Positions 22,432 to 33,390 of a DNA stretch of 64,000 nt are shown in pieces. Every line of letters starts with the position of its first letter. Position 1 is the stretch's first letter. Both the position numbers and the translations under genes were made by a program. The DNA lies in NCBI GenBank assembly GCA_032622095.1, contig CP136063.1, forward strand, positions 39,286,106 through 39,350,105, given 5' to 3'. The DNA is from Siphonodentalium dalli. Taxonomy: Eukaryota > Mollusca > Scaphopoda > Gadilida > Siphonodentaliidae. The notes below the pieces were generated by a model. That model was not told where the DNA came from and ran no database searches. It was given only the letters and a program-made list of their open reading frames with translations.

Positions 22432-23310
22432 TCTTCACTGTCGGATACCCGTTTAGGTTCGGACATTCCAAGATGGCGGCGCCCACTAAAGAAGATAAAC
22501 GGTAAGTGTATATATTGTCTGCAAGCAGCAATCAACGACATCTTTCGGTGATACACCTTGAAACAGTTTGTAGGAATGTGTATGCCCAACACATACGTAA
22601 CACGCCTTTCGCATGACAGGCATGTGAATTGTTGTATTTGGCGTGTCAAGTCGTCATAATTTTTTAGAAATTTTATCGAGGCGGCGAAATGTTCGCTTTT
22701 TCGAATTTTTCTGGCCCTGGGCTCATGCATCCGCAAATTTATGTATTGTTGTGGGTAGATTAGGTCACCACACATCTTCGGAATGCAAAACCGGCGATAT
22801 TTTTATTGTCTAACTCCTAAAAACGACCTTTGAAAAATTCAAAATGTTCAGGTTCGGATTCGCAACATTCGCGATGATTTTGTTCAGGTTCAGACACAAT
22901 TTTCGTTCAGGTTCGGACAAATTTGGTTCAGGTTCGGAAAAATCAAAAACTTCGCAAAAAATGACACGCCGAGGTACAGTCGCGTTCTTATTGCGTTTTT
23001 GTGCATTTGGTTATCTTCCATTCGTAAAAGAAACGATAAATGGGAAACACGAGGCATGGTTTTAGCTCACTCGTGAATAATTTGGGCGGACTTTCTTATT
23101 TTATGCGTGTGAGATGTATGCGATCACGTGGTTCCCCTCCACATCCACAAACGATACCACGAAGGTCGTCGCACGTAGATGAGCAGATAACTGTCCATAA
23201 TATAAGTTACACGGCTTTTTGAGGGGGTTACTGTGTGGTATGCCCCGGTAGAGGCTCGTATCCCCTGCAACAAGCCGTGTAATGATGTATTTACCCCCAG
23301 TCTCTATTAA

Positions 23311-23788
23311 AGGTACTCAATCCGATAAAACTCCTCTCAATTACTATTTTAATGGCTTCGGGGGTCAAAAATATTTGATTCGAGTCGAGAAAGTCACCCA
23401 TCAAAGCTCAGATTTGTTAGATATCGATTTTAGAAATCTATTATTTTTCATTATCGGGAATACTTTCTGGCCCAGATCTCAGTCAAAATTGCGTTATTAT
23501 TACCACTTGATTTTAGAGTTATCCATCCTTGTCTGTTTGAATAGAGTTTGTGTACAAATCTCGAGCAGGATACGAAATTGACGGCAATTATTAGTACTCA
23601 TCTCGAGAACATAAGAATTTTCAAAAATCCAAATCTAATAACTCTGAGCTTTGTTTGATGGGATCCTCGACTCGAATCAAATATTTTTTACCACCAAAGC
23701 CAAAGAAATAGTAATATAGGACCCTCTGATCGGATTGTTGTTGTTGGAATCTGTTGAGATGGGGACCCTCTGGTCGGATTGAGTACCT
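23311..23788. mobile_element. Foldback MITE with TTAA target duplication, inside the MULE-like element
   Basis: The ends are AGGTACTCAATCCGA and its complement between TTAA sites. Inverted homology extends inward (GATTCGAGTCGAG, TCAAAGCTCAGA) on both sides of a roughly 220-bp centre. No transposase is seen. Confidence 0.75.
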
Positions 23789-24573
23789 TTAACAATATAT
23801 TCCCAGACAAAGCGCAGAAACGAGCCACGAACAGTAACTCTATTGTGTTAGACTGCTTATACGATGAATGTGATTATATAGCTGATACTTGCTGATAGAT
23901 AGACAATATATACCATGTTTTGTATCAATAATTGGATGATATATTTGGGTATTCACACGAAACATATTCTTTTCAATATAAGCCTCATTTCTAAATGTTG
24001 AATCCAGTTACAAGTTAACCATTTGTCACACGACTAATATGCAGGACTATTAATTAGAGCCCGAACATGTTGCGTTCTATTCAGCACTATGCGAACATAT
24101 TGTATCTCACGTGACTTTGTTATTGAAATCAAGCTTTCCGATTGGTTGGCTACTCGACTCTATTAGTCGTAGTTGTATACTACGCAGTCGTAGTTGTATA
24201 CTACGCCTTCAAGTCTCTCCCGTCGTGCACTATGCATATGTAGTTCTGACTACTAAAAATAGTAACGAACACTACATCAAACTTTGTTCTGAAACTACTT
24301 GTTATTTCGCCGCTGATCCAAATTAAAGCTTCAGTAAGGCGAACATCAATTGTCTGAACTTAGTAAAAGTTGAAAATAGTAGTTTCCTACTGCTAAATCC
24401 AAATTACTAAGAATTAATTAAAAAACAAACAAACAAACAAACCTGAACAAAGAGGAATTTTAAAATATTATTTATTTTTTTTACATATTATTTTTTTTTC
24501 TTTAAAAAAAAATGGTGTTTGCCCACTGGTTTGCCTTTAATTTCTGCATTTGTTCGATACAATATAATAATTA

Positions 24574-24702
24574 GAGCATGACTTGTCGTGAAATACGCCG
24601 ATATAGTGCATAGTGCGGTTGTGTAGTTCACTCCGCTTCGCGTCGGGAACTACACAACCTCACTATGCACTATATCGGCGTATTTCACTCCAAGCCATGC
24701 TC
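24574..24702. mobile_element. Near-perfect palindromic MITE, 129 bp, TA target duplication
   Basis: The arms GAAATACGCCGATATAGTGC and ATAGTGCGGTTGTGTAGTTC pair almost completely around CTCCGCTTCGCG. The outer GAGCATG and CATGCTC are flanked by TA. Confidence 0.85.
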
Positions 24703-24713
24703 TATTTATTAAA

Positions 24714-24822
24714 TAGAGAATACCTATGGTTTGCCGAATAATACCTGCAATATGCGAATCTTCACGAGCGGCGATATTTCAGGAATATATTATTCGAGAA
24801 ACCATATGTGTTCTCTTTATGT
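24714..24822. repeat. Foldback repeat next to the 24574 MITE
   Basis: GAGAATACCTATGGTTTGCC then GAATAATA pairs with TATTATTCGAGAAACCATAT then GTGTTCTC, across a loop of about 50 bp. Confidence 0.6.
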
Positions 24823-25644
24823 TATGCTTATGGTATGCAATTCTGCAAAACTACAAGTATTTGTTTATCGAAACAAGAATTTAGACGCCGAAGTAGCGAA
24901 ACTTATGCAAACAATATCAGCTGTTCCGTTGGCAAATTAAGCATCTCTAAATTTTGGTGGAAAATTTCCTTCACGCGCTTAAGAGAATAGTGCCTACCCA
25001 ATGGTTAATTATTACACACAGAAACCCAGAAACCCAATTAACAAATAACTGAATACGTAATAAAACGGAATCATTTGTTTTTCTTTAGAACTTATCGCAG
25101 TAGTAAACTATTTTCAGTCTTCCGCGGAATTTCGCGTAGTTCCATTGATAATACACGCGTCAATAATTGTGTACCCTTTTTTAAACAGAAGTATCTACAG
25201 TGAGATAACGTTTGAAAATTATTATCCATGCCAAGGTCCTGACGAAAGAGAGCGCATCGTATGTCATTTAAATTTACAGCTATTTCATAGGGAAACATAT
25301 AACAAACAACGCTTGTCCCCACACCCGGTTGTAACTAACAATCTGATTGACAACAACGTCACGTTTAATTCATGCACCATGTCCCCGTAACTCTTGACAG
25401 TAAGCGTATAAAAGCACGTGAAACATCGTGGTTATGAATTACCCTTGAACTAGCAGTTTCACCAATCGTGACATTGTTCTAGCGCACTGAGCTTAATTGA
25501 CGTCACCTACAACAGGATCGATAGGTCTGCTACTGAATTATTCTTATTGGTGCTGATTGGTGTGGATTTATCTTATAACCTATAAAAAGCACACCACATG
25601 GTAGCTATTGATGTGTGACAAAATCGTTAGCTCCGCCAACATCG

Positions 25645-25748
25645 TGGGATACTAGGAGATTTAATACCCGGATGTCTCTTTTTGAAACCCATTGCCTCCG
25701 CCTCGGGGTTCAAAATCGAGAACCAGGTATTAAATATCCATGTATCCC
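25645..25748. repeat. Foldback repeat, about 104 bp
   Basis: GGGATAC, then GATTTAATACCCGGAT, and TTTTTGAAACCC pair with GGGGTTCAAAA, then CCAGGTATTAAATATCC and GTATCCC. MITE-like. Confidence 0.65.
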
Positions 25749-26581
25749 CGACATTTCAGAAGATAAGTAATAATACCACTGTTGCTCATATATGTAAAAT
25801 GTAATAATTCCCATTAGCTGGTTTATAGTAGACATTGCTCGAGAATATTCAACTGTGGCTTTTATCCCATTAATTCGGAGAATTTACCACCTATATATAT
25901 TTGGAAATTTCAGCTGACATATTTAGATATAACAAATTAACAATGCATGTTCGTTAATAACACGCACAATAAGATCGCGACTGCACCTCGGCATGTCATT
26001 TATAGGTAAGGTTTTGATGCGTCCGAACCTGAAATAAAATTGTCCGAACCTGAACCAAATTTGTCCGAACCTGAACGAAAATTGTGTCTGAACCTGAACA
26101 AAATCATCGCGAATGTTGCGAATCCGAACCTGAACATTTTGGAATTTTCAAAGGTCGTTTTTCGGAGTTAGACAATAAAAATATCGCCGGTTTTGCTTTC
26201 CGAAGATGTGTGGTGACCTAATCTACCCACAACAATACATAAATTTGCGGATGCATGAGCCCAGGGCCAGAAAAATACGAAAAAGCGAACATTTCGCCGC
26301 CTCGATAAAATTTCTAAAAATTATGACGACTTGACACGCCAAATACAACAATTCACATGCCTGTCATGCGAAAAACGTGTTACGTATGTGTTGGGCATAC
26401 AAATTCCTACATAACTGTTTCAAGGTGTATCACCGAAAGATGTCGTTGATTGCTGCTTGCAGACAATATATACACTTACCGTTTATCTTCTTTAGTGGGC
26501 GCCGCCATCTTGGAATGTCCGAACCTAAACGGGTATCCGACAGTGATCTTAGCTGGTTTTAGTACGAGAAGACTTGGACTA

Positions 26582-26973
26582 ATAACGGACATTTCATTAT
26601 AAAATTAAATTCATCTTCAACTAGTTTCTGTTTGATTGAACAATGTAAACATATTCCATCTTCAATGGATTTCTTCTTCGGTTTGAAATGTCGACCTTTT
26701 TCAATGGATAAATTGTGGTTACTAATCCTTAGCCTTGTAAAACGCATTCTATCTTCCACACATTTTATTCCAATAAGATATTTCTCCATAAAATAGTTAT
26801 CTTTAAAAATCCGTAATTTAGTTTCACCACTTTTCTTGTCATCGAAGATCGATTTGATAAATTCGGCGACGTGTTCATTTCGTAATCTTTGCTTAAGTTT
26901 ACCGACAATTACATTAAATTTGTTGTTTGATAAATCTATGCCGGGATCTAAGTCGAGGCCATATATGCCTCTA
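26582..26973 (-). pseudogene. LINE ORF2 C-terminal region, part 2
   Basis: An uninterrupted minus-strand frame (bounded upstream by a TAG near 26974) with FMEKYLIGIKCVEDRMRFTR, LRISNHNLSIEKGRHF, then C-x2-C, VEDEFNFIMKCPL. This is the conserved C-terminal zinc-knuckle-like 'LRiS.H.L.iE.GR...C..C...vEDE.HF...CP' module of many invertebrate LINEs. It breaks after CPL exactly at the 9-bp MULE target duplication and resumes at 21091. Confidence 0.8.
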
Positions 26974-28055
26974 GTATTCTAAATGTTATACAGTGACTTC
27001 GTCAGGATAAATTATATTTAAATACATAACAGAATTAGCATTAATAATATCAGTATATTTCTCCGTTCGAAAGACATTTATAAAAATAACCGGCACGGCA
27101 TGAGTTAATTTACTAATGTTTGTTGCACTCTTAGCTTTTCACACGACCTTTTCTATTCACTCATCTCATGCGCCCTAAATTTAGAGTGGTCAACAAATCT
27201 GATTGCCCGGACCTCGTGATCGAACATTGAACACGCACACACAAACAACAGGTCACTTGTCAATACCTGGAGCTGGGGGCAACATCTCCTCACATGTTTG
27301 GATGAATATAAAAAATACACTTATGCTCTTTAACGCTCTTGACTTTAAAATTGTCAATACAGACAAGGTAATTATTGTAACACAAATTTGGTAGTTTAAA
27401 CACGTCATTTCATCACTTTGTTGAACTTGGTTTTTAGTTATTGGAGAATCTAGTGAATTTTGTATGTTAAATTTAAGGTTATTTGCATGTTTGTTTAAAG
27501 AAACGTAAAGCTATATATTTGGCTATATTTCCCACAAAGTAGTTATAGTTTGATTTAGCATACATTTGAGAAATAAGCAGTTGGGATTTTTATTTGGAAA
27601 CTACGGGTTGGTAGTAAATAATTTAGTAGTCTTAATGTTAACTAATTTTCAAGAGGGGGGAGTTTTAAAAAGGAAATAAGAAATATTTGTACATGGACAA
27701 AGATATAGTCCACATAAAGTAAAGGGTGAAGTCATTTACGCTAACTTTAAATGATATATCTCATTCCCACATTTTTGTATTAGTATTAGGATGTTTTAAT
27801 AATTTCAGAGTCTACCAACTACGATGTGTGTATACGATGTGCTTAATATTTGATGGGCTAGATATAAAGCCGACTTTCATGCTATACAGAATTTCATATA
27901 TAAAAGTATAGAGACTCATAAGGTGAGATCGTTCCTTTCTTAAATACCCTGTTCATCACACGTATCTATAACTTGTACAAGACGATGACGGTTTATATAC
28001 CACTCAAATATTCAGAGAGGCTAAAGTTTATAAATGACTGTCGTGCTCGCCAGAG
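26974..28055. other. No recognised gene; probable insertion or diverged LINE spacer
   Basis: AT-rich, with only short frames. Flanking LINE parts on the same strand suggest this 1.1 kb was inserted or is a diverged section, but I see no terminal repeats. Confidence 0.35.
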
Positions 28056-28330
28056 TTAGCCAGGAACCCCTATACCCACGGTGTGCGACATAAATATTGA
28101 CGTTGACATACTTTTCCGCGCTCTTTGCTCAAAAATAGCATTGTATAAAAGGTCATTTCGAGTATGTGAGGTCAACTTAAGTGCATAACTAGCCATTCTG
28201 CATATGACACCAATATAACAAGGATACCTACCAAATTCAGCGCACACAGCGTGATTAGTTGCACCATCACCAACACCTAAAATTCTCTTACAAAACTTGG
28301 TATGAAGTAATTCAGACGGCATTTGGTATC
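28056..28330 (-). pseudogene. LINE ORF2 C-terminal region, part 1
   Basis: ELLHTKFCKRILGVGDGATN, then HAVCAEFGRYPCYIGVICRM and a frame to 28056. The 'fcK.lLGV...t.N.aV.aElGRyP' pattern lies upstream of the 'LRiS.H' module in the same class of LINE proteins. On the minus strand it precedes the 26973 fragment, so one LINE copy probably spans 28330 to 20721 with later insertions. Confidence 0.7.
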
Positions 28331-28339
28331 GGCTACTCG

Positions 28340-28858
28340 GTGTTATTTCAGAACCACTAATTTCACAGCGATAGGTTTTATAAGCTTATCTTATGTGCGA
28401 TGAAGTGCCCCCGATAGAGAATGATTTATCGCACACGTCACACTCATACGGGTGACCCCAGGTGTGTATTCGTGTATGTCTCACCAAGGCGCCCGACTGA
28501 ATAAATTATTCACGACAGATCATATTGGTAGGGCTTATCTCCGGCGTGAATTATCTTATGTGTGATGAAGTGATCCCCGATAGAGAATGATTTATCGCAC
28601 ACGTCACACCCATACGGGCGATCTCCGGTGTGTTTTCGTGTATGTCTCACCAAGGCAAATGATTTACTAGTATGGTAGATATCACATGTCTAGGGGTTAT
28701 CTCCGCTGTGAGTATTTTTATGTACCATCAAGCTCCCGATACAAGATAATGATTGATCGTACGGGTCGCACCGATACGGACTATCTCCGGTGTGGATTCC
28801 CTTGTGCCTCACCAGGTAGCCCGACTAAACAAATGATTTATAGCCGAGATCACAACGA
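28340..28858 (-). pseudogene. Zinc-finger gene relic, upstream side of the LINE
   Basis: At least four C2H2 finger remnants on the minus strand. They include DSPYRCDPYDQSLSCIGSL, RHTRKHTGDRPYGCDVCDKS with FSIGDHFITHKIIH, and a last KTYRCEISG. Stops after FV and in place of the finger residue before TCDI, plus frameshifts, exclude a working frame. The sequence is close to the 17-19 kb locus. Confidence 0.75.
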
Positions 28859-29000
28859 TCATAATGTGAGCCCACCCATCAGCGTTCGCTTATTACATAA
28901 TATTACTACAAATACGGAAATAGTCCTCATTATAATAATTATATGTAGGCTCTTCTTGTGTTGAAAAATTCCTGAATACCTACAAAACATTATTCAGAGG

Positions 29001-29272
29001 GAGTGTGATGGCCGAGTGGTTAGCGTGTTCGACTTCTGGCCAGAGGTTTCGCTTGGACCCCGGATCGATTCACATCGATCCTCGACAATTCCAAAAGTCG
29101 GGAGCTCTGATCGTGCCTGTATAAAGTACCGTGTATGCCTCGCTGAGGTGTCGTTAAGCGGTAATCCTCTCCCGCCCGGTGTTATGTACAGGGATGACAC
29201 TGGTTTGACCACGCCGTCCCATCGGGTGGGGACGTTAATGGCTGACGACCTAAACCACCTATATAGATAAAA
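29001..29272 (+). mobile_element. tRNA-derived SINE
   Basis: The 5' part carries an A-box, TGGCCGAGTGGTTAGCG, and a degenerate B-box, GGATCGATTCA, about 40 bp apart, as in a tRNA-related pol III promoter. The 3' part ends CCACGCCGTCCCATCGGGTG, then GGGACGTTAA and a short CTATATAGATA-type tail, resembling the 3' domain of SINEs known from bivalves. It cannot fold into a full tRNA, so it is not a tRNA gene. Confidence 0.8.
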
Positions 29273-29519
29273 TTATGTTCAGCTTACTATATTAGACGAT
29301 TTCGCCATCGAGTCACTGAATATAATTAATATATAAGAGTGACGGTGTGTGTTGTCAATTTGGATATAACATTTGTAGAAATTACTACTTTGAACAAGAT
29401 TATTCTCGATTTATATTTGATCAGTGTACCGGAGTGTTTCACATCATTTTAACTAACACTATGGCTGATTGGGCATAAGCCGTCACACGATGATCCGGGA
29501 AAAGTCATATTGGACTCGA

Positions 29520-30727
29520 TTGAGGTGAATGATTGGATTGGAGCCACCCTACAACACCCTTTGTTTGACCTAAATCGATCAATGGTCCGAGAAATGGCAT
29601 TGGTGACCCATTTGAACCCATCTGGATGGCGGACATTTTTGATTGGGTGGGGTGTGGAAAGACTACCCTACACCACCGTTTGTTGACCTAAATTGGTCAA
29701 GGGGGCGAGAAATGGAATTGGTGCCCTATTTTAACCCCTCGGGATGGTGGCCATTTTGGATCGGGGTGGGGATGGGTGGGGTGAATATTTAGATTGTATT
29801 GGAGCCACCCTACAACACCCTTTGTGTTGCCTAAACCGATCAAGGGTCCAATAAATGGCATGGGTGACTAATTTGAACCCATATTGACTGTGTTTGACCC
29901 TATTTGAACCCATCTGGATGGTGGCCATTTTGAATCGGGAGGGGTTGGGTGGGTGAATATTTAGATTGGCTTGGAGCCACCATACAACACCCTTTGTTTG
30001 ACCTAATTCGATCAAGGGTCTGAGAAATGGCATGGGTGACCTATTTGAACCCACATGGCCATGGACTGTGGCCATTTTGGATCCGGTGGGGTATGGAAAG
30101 AGTGTCTTGGGTACCACCCTACACCACCCTTTGTTTTACCTAAATCTGAATATTTATATTGGCTTGGAGCCATCCTACAACACCCTTTGTTTGACCTAAA
30201 TCGATCAAGGGTCCGAGAATGGCAGGGGTGACATATTTGAACCCATATGGACAGTGTTTGACCCCAATCGTCAAGGGGGCGAGAAATGGCATGGGTGACA
30301 TATTTGAACCCCCCCCCCCTGGATGGTGGCATTTTGGATCGGGTGAGGGTATGGAAAGAGTGTCTTGTGGACCCCCCTAAACCACCCTTTGTTTGACCTA
30401 TATCGGCCAAGGGGCGGAGAAATGGCATTGGTGCCCTATTTGAACCCCCTGGATGGTGGCATATTGGATAGGGTGAGGTGAATATTTAGATTGGCTTGGA
30501 GCCACACACTACAACACCCTTTGTTTGACCTAAATCAATCAAGGGTCCGAGAAATTGCATGGGTGACCTATTTGAACACACGGATGGTGGCCATTTTGGA
30601 TCAGGTGGGGTATCTGGAAAGAGTGTCTAGTGTCACCATACAACACCCTTTGTTTGACCTAAATCAGTCAAGGGGGCGAGAAATGGCATAGGTGCCCTAT
30701 TTGAACCCATCTGGATGGCATATATGG
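29520..30727. repeat. Tandem array of diverged units of about 100-150 bp, block 1
   Basis: Units share ACCCTTTGTTTGACCTAAAT, CAAGGGTCCGAGAAATGGCA, CTATTTGAACCCATCTGG and GGCCATTTTGGATCGGGTG. Deletions give units of different lengths. A 12-C run lies near 30309. Open frames within it are by-products. Confidence 0.85.
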
Positions 30728-31189
30728 CACGAAACGTGAGCATCGAAAACTATATATCCATTTGCCGTACCTTGGCCTATCACTGGTACACCTTGGTACG
30801 GCTGTTACACGCCCAATCTAGCGGCCGGGTTCACGTCGGCCCTATACTTTATTTATCCAAGTCAGCCCAATAATTCGCATTACCGGTATCTGAATCATCA
30901 TGATAATTTCAATAAGTTCTAATTTATCGAAACTAGCCATTTAATTTTTGAAGTTTTTTAAATGTGTTTTTATTGTATTTGTATAACTACTAATATTACG
31001 GTGGTCGCACATGAACTATGTTCGACTGCTGTCCTTGACCCGACACGAGATTGCGGAAATTTCACCTGCGATTTTCACTTTCGATTTCGTCAGTCGTTTC
31101 CAAAAGTGTGATGTTCATTCTCAAAATTTAACTATTGCGCATTTGTCTACCCGTATTAAAACACAATAGCAATATTACCAAACATATCT
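30728..31189. other. Unique segment inside the tandem block
   Basis: The tandem units break off at CTGGATGGCA and resume at CTGGATGGTGG. The 460 bp between contain a hairpin with GTACCTTGG and CCTTGGTACG arms and no recognised gene. It is probably an insertion. Confidence 0.5.
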
Positions 31190-31815
31190 ACTGGATGGTG
31201 GCTATTTTGGATCTGAGTGGTGTGAATATTTAGATTAGCATGGGGGGGGGGGCCACCCTACAACACCCTTTGTTTGACATAAATTGGTCAAGGGGCGATA
31301 AATGGCATGGGTGCTCTATTTGAACCCATCTGGTTGGTGGCTATTTTGGATCAGGTGGGTGAATATTTAGATTGGAGCAAGGGTCAAAGAAATGGCATGG
31401 GTTTCCTATTTGAACCCATCTGGACAGTGGACATTTTGGATCGGAGAGGGTGAGTGGGGCGAATATTTAGACTGACTTGGGGCTACCCTACAACACCCTT
31501 TGTTTTACCTAAATCAGTCAAGGGGTCAAAAATTGGCATGGCTGCCTATTTGAACCCATCTGGACATTGGCCATTTTGGATCCGGATGAGGTGTATGGGG
31601 TCATTGGGTGTCTGGAAAGAGTGTCTTGGTAACCGCCCTAAACCACCCTTTGTTTAATCTAAATTTGTCAAGGGGACCAGAAATGGCATTGGTGCCATTT
31701 GTTTGACCTAAATCGGTCAATGAGGCAAGAAATGGCATGTACGTGTGCCCTGTTTGAACCCCTCTGTATGGCAGCCATTTTGGATTGGTTGGGGTGAATA
31801 CTTGGATAAAATAGT
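31190..31815. repeat. Tandem array of diverged units, block 2
   Basis: Same unit family as 29520-30727 (ACAACACCCTTTGTTTGAC, TTGAACCCATCTGG). It contains an 11-G run near 31239. Confidence 0.8.
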
Positions 31816-31829
31816 ATGTGCCTGACCTA

Positions 31830-32035
31830 CAGTAATGCCCTAAATAATCAACTCCTTAACCACATCAGATTTATAGGTAACTTTTCAGGATTTAGTCGGA
31901 AATATGGCTTGTTGCCATTCATCGGAAAGCTGAGAGCTTTCCAATGAATGGCAACAAGCCATTTTCCGACTAAATCCTGAAAAGTTACCCATAATTCTGC
32001 TGTGGTTAAGGAGTCCATTATTTGGGGCATTACTT
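31830..32035. mobile_element. MITE T, full-length palindromic copy, TA target duplication
   Basis: A 206-bp element that is nearly one long inverted repeat: arms of about 100 bp beginning CAGTAATGCCCTAAATAATC, centred on GAAAGCTGAGAGCTTTC. TA flanks both ends. The short copy at 17862 has lost most of one arm. Confidence 0.9.
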
Positions 32036-32037
32036 TA

Positions 32038-32391
32038 TATGACTGAAGAATCATGTTGACTCAGTGACTGATATATGTCAAATGTTTCGCCAATTTCAAC
32101 CTGAGGGGAGTTTGAGAGAGGGTATCTGAATTACACTCAATTGTAATTGAATTAATCTTAAGTGATATATTTGAAACTAATTTGAAATGTTTGATTTAAT
32201 AAAGAGCGTTTTCTTCAATATATGGGATTGAGTAAAATAATTCATATTTATTAACTAGTTATGCTTAAGCATGAATCATAGCACAAAAATTAATTAATTG
32301 CGTTTAATGTAATCACGCAAAACCGATGATGCATATGTACATGTTTATTCATATGCCGGAGGTCAAATTCACATTTGTCAATTAATCACAC
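32038..32391. other. AT-rich spacer, nothing recognised
   Basis: Contains ACACTCAATTGTAATTGAAT-type short palindromic stretches only. Confidence 0.35.
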
Positions 32392-32395
32392 TTAA

Positions 32396-33045
32396 AGATG
32401 GATTATCTCTTTATCAGAATGATGGGGCTTATCACCGCTATGGATTATCTTATGTGTGATTAAACTGCCTTGAATGACAAAATGATTTCTGGCATACAGT
32501 AATGTCCTAAGTAATCGACCTCTTAAAGATGGATTATCTCTTTAAATAACAAATTTTAAATAGTTGTGTGGGTATAAAATAATAGGTATGAACTGAAGAC
32601 CTATGTCGGGAAAAGCTTCTATCAATTAATATTGATTTTATTTCGAATATTAAATCGGGCCCGTTTATGTTACTATTTTTAGAACCGACCATTCGGATGA
32701 GACCGTATTGCGATATAGAGCACTGGGCTGTTCCTACGGCTACGCAACGAATGTCAAATGTCACAGATTGGTTGTTTGTATTGTTTTGTTCCACAGATAT
32801 AAGCGATAATGAGTATAATTAACGTTTATTTGTGACAAAATTGCACAATATAATTTCTGGTCTCTGTTAACAGTAACCACTATTGTTCGTTAGCTGAACA
32901 AACACACCTTTTTAGACTAGAAAATATTCGAAATAAAATTAATATTAATCGATGGAAGCATTTCCGGACAGGAGTCTTCGATTCAAATCTAATATTTTAT
33001 ACCCCGTAACTATATAATACATGTTTACAAAGAGATAATCCACCT
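32396..33045 (+). mobile_element. U transposon carrying a captured zinc-finger fragment, TTAA flanked
   Basis: TTAA lies at 32392-32395 and again at 33046-33049. The left end AGATGGATTATCTCTTT occurs twice: at 32396 and, after a 113-bp foreign piece, at 32527. From 32527 to 33045 it is a complete 519-bp U element. The outer TTAA pair indicates that the whole 650 bp may have moved as one unit. Confidence 0.85.
32414..32526 (-). pseudogene. Captured zinc-finger plus MITE T fragment inside the U element
   Basis: It matches 17780-17891 with about four differences in 113 bp, including the finger sequence, the TA junction and the first 30 bases of MITE T. It ends at the TTAA within MITE T (CGACCTCTTAA). 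The donor locus is therefore the decayed zinc-finger gene or a very close copy. Confidence 0.88.
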
Positions 33046-33049
33046 TTAA

Positions 33050-33386
33050 GTATTATTAATTGTGCTAATAGGCGAAATTCTATTAGACTTTAAAAGCGTA
33101 ATTCCCTTATTGTGCTTAAATATAATTCAGATTATGCATTATGTGTAAACATAACTGAATTACAAGAGTAAGGCAATTACCTTTAAACGTAATGGAATTA
33201 CACTTAAACGCTATTAATTTGTCATCCCACATGAATATAAATAATAAAAAAATTTCTAATGGAACTCAAATACTTGAACCACCGACTTCCACTCTTTTTA
33301 TCAACAGTGTACGATGCTCTGCAGTATAGGCATATACCAGTTGACAGGAAATAACTTTGTATGCAGTCATAGATGAAATATGCCTC
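33050..33386. other. AT-rich spacer with a weak inverted repeat
   Basis: GCGTAATTCCCTTATTGT and GAGTAAGGCAATTACC face each other near 33100-33185. No gene recognised. Confidence 0.35.
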
Positions 33387-33390
33387 TTAA

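Larger units (their letters stand above)
21092..26581. mobile_element. MULE-like transposon, 5.5 kb, about 560-bp TIRs, perfect 9-bp target duplication
   Basis: ATAACGGAC stands directly outside both ends (21083-21091 and 26582-26590). The terminal inverted repeats start TAGTCCAA(T/G)TCTTCTCG. The left arm is 21092-21129 plus 22432-22945; the right arm is about 26035-26581. They are nearly identical where aligned, including conserved GCGGCGAAATGTTCGC and GGATACCCGTTTAGG. Inside each arm, several AGGTTCGGAC-type motifs lie in a row. A 9-bp duplication with long TIRs is typical of Mutator-like elements. The 3-kb interior has no recognisable transposase, so it appears non-autonomous or decayed. 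It carries other MITEs and lies in a LINE reading frame. Confidence 0.82.

Noticed and set aside
23208-23281. Possible spliced-leader or small structured RNA (ACACGGCTT...AAGCCGTGT hairpin)
   Set aside because: Only an 11-bp stem around a 50-nt loop; no donor site or Sm-type site in a convincing position.
29003-29075. A tRNA-Ser or tRNA-Leu gene
   Set aside because: The A-box matches but the B-box is degenerate, no cloverleaf acceptor pairing is seen, and a SINE 3' domain follows.
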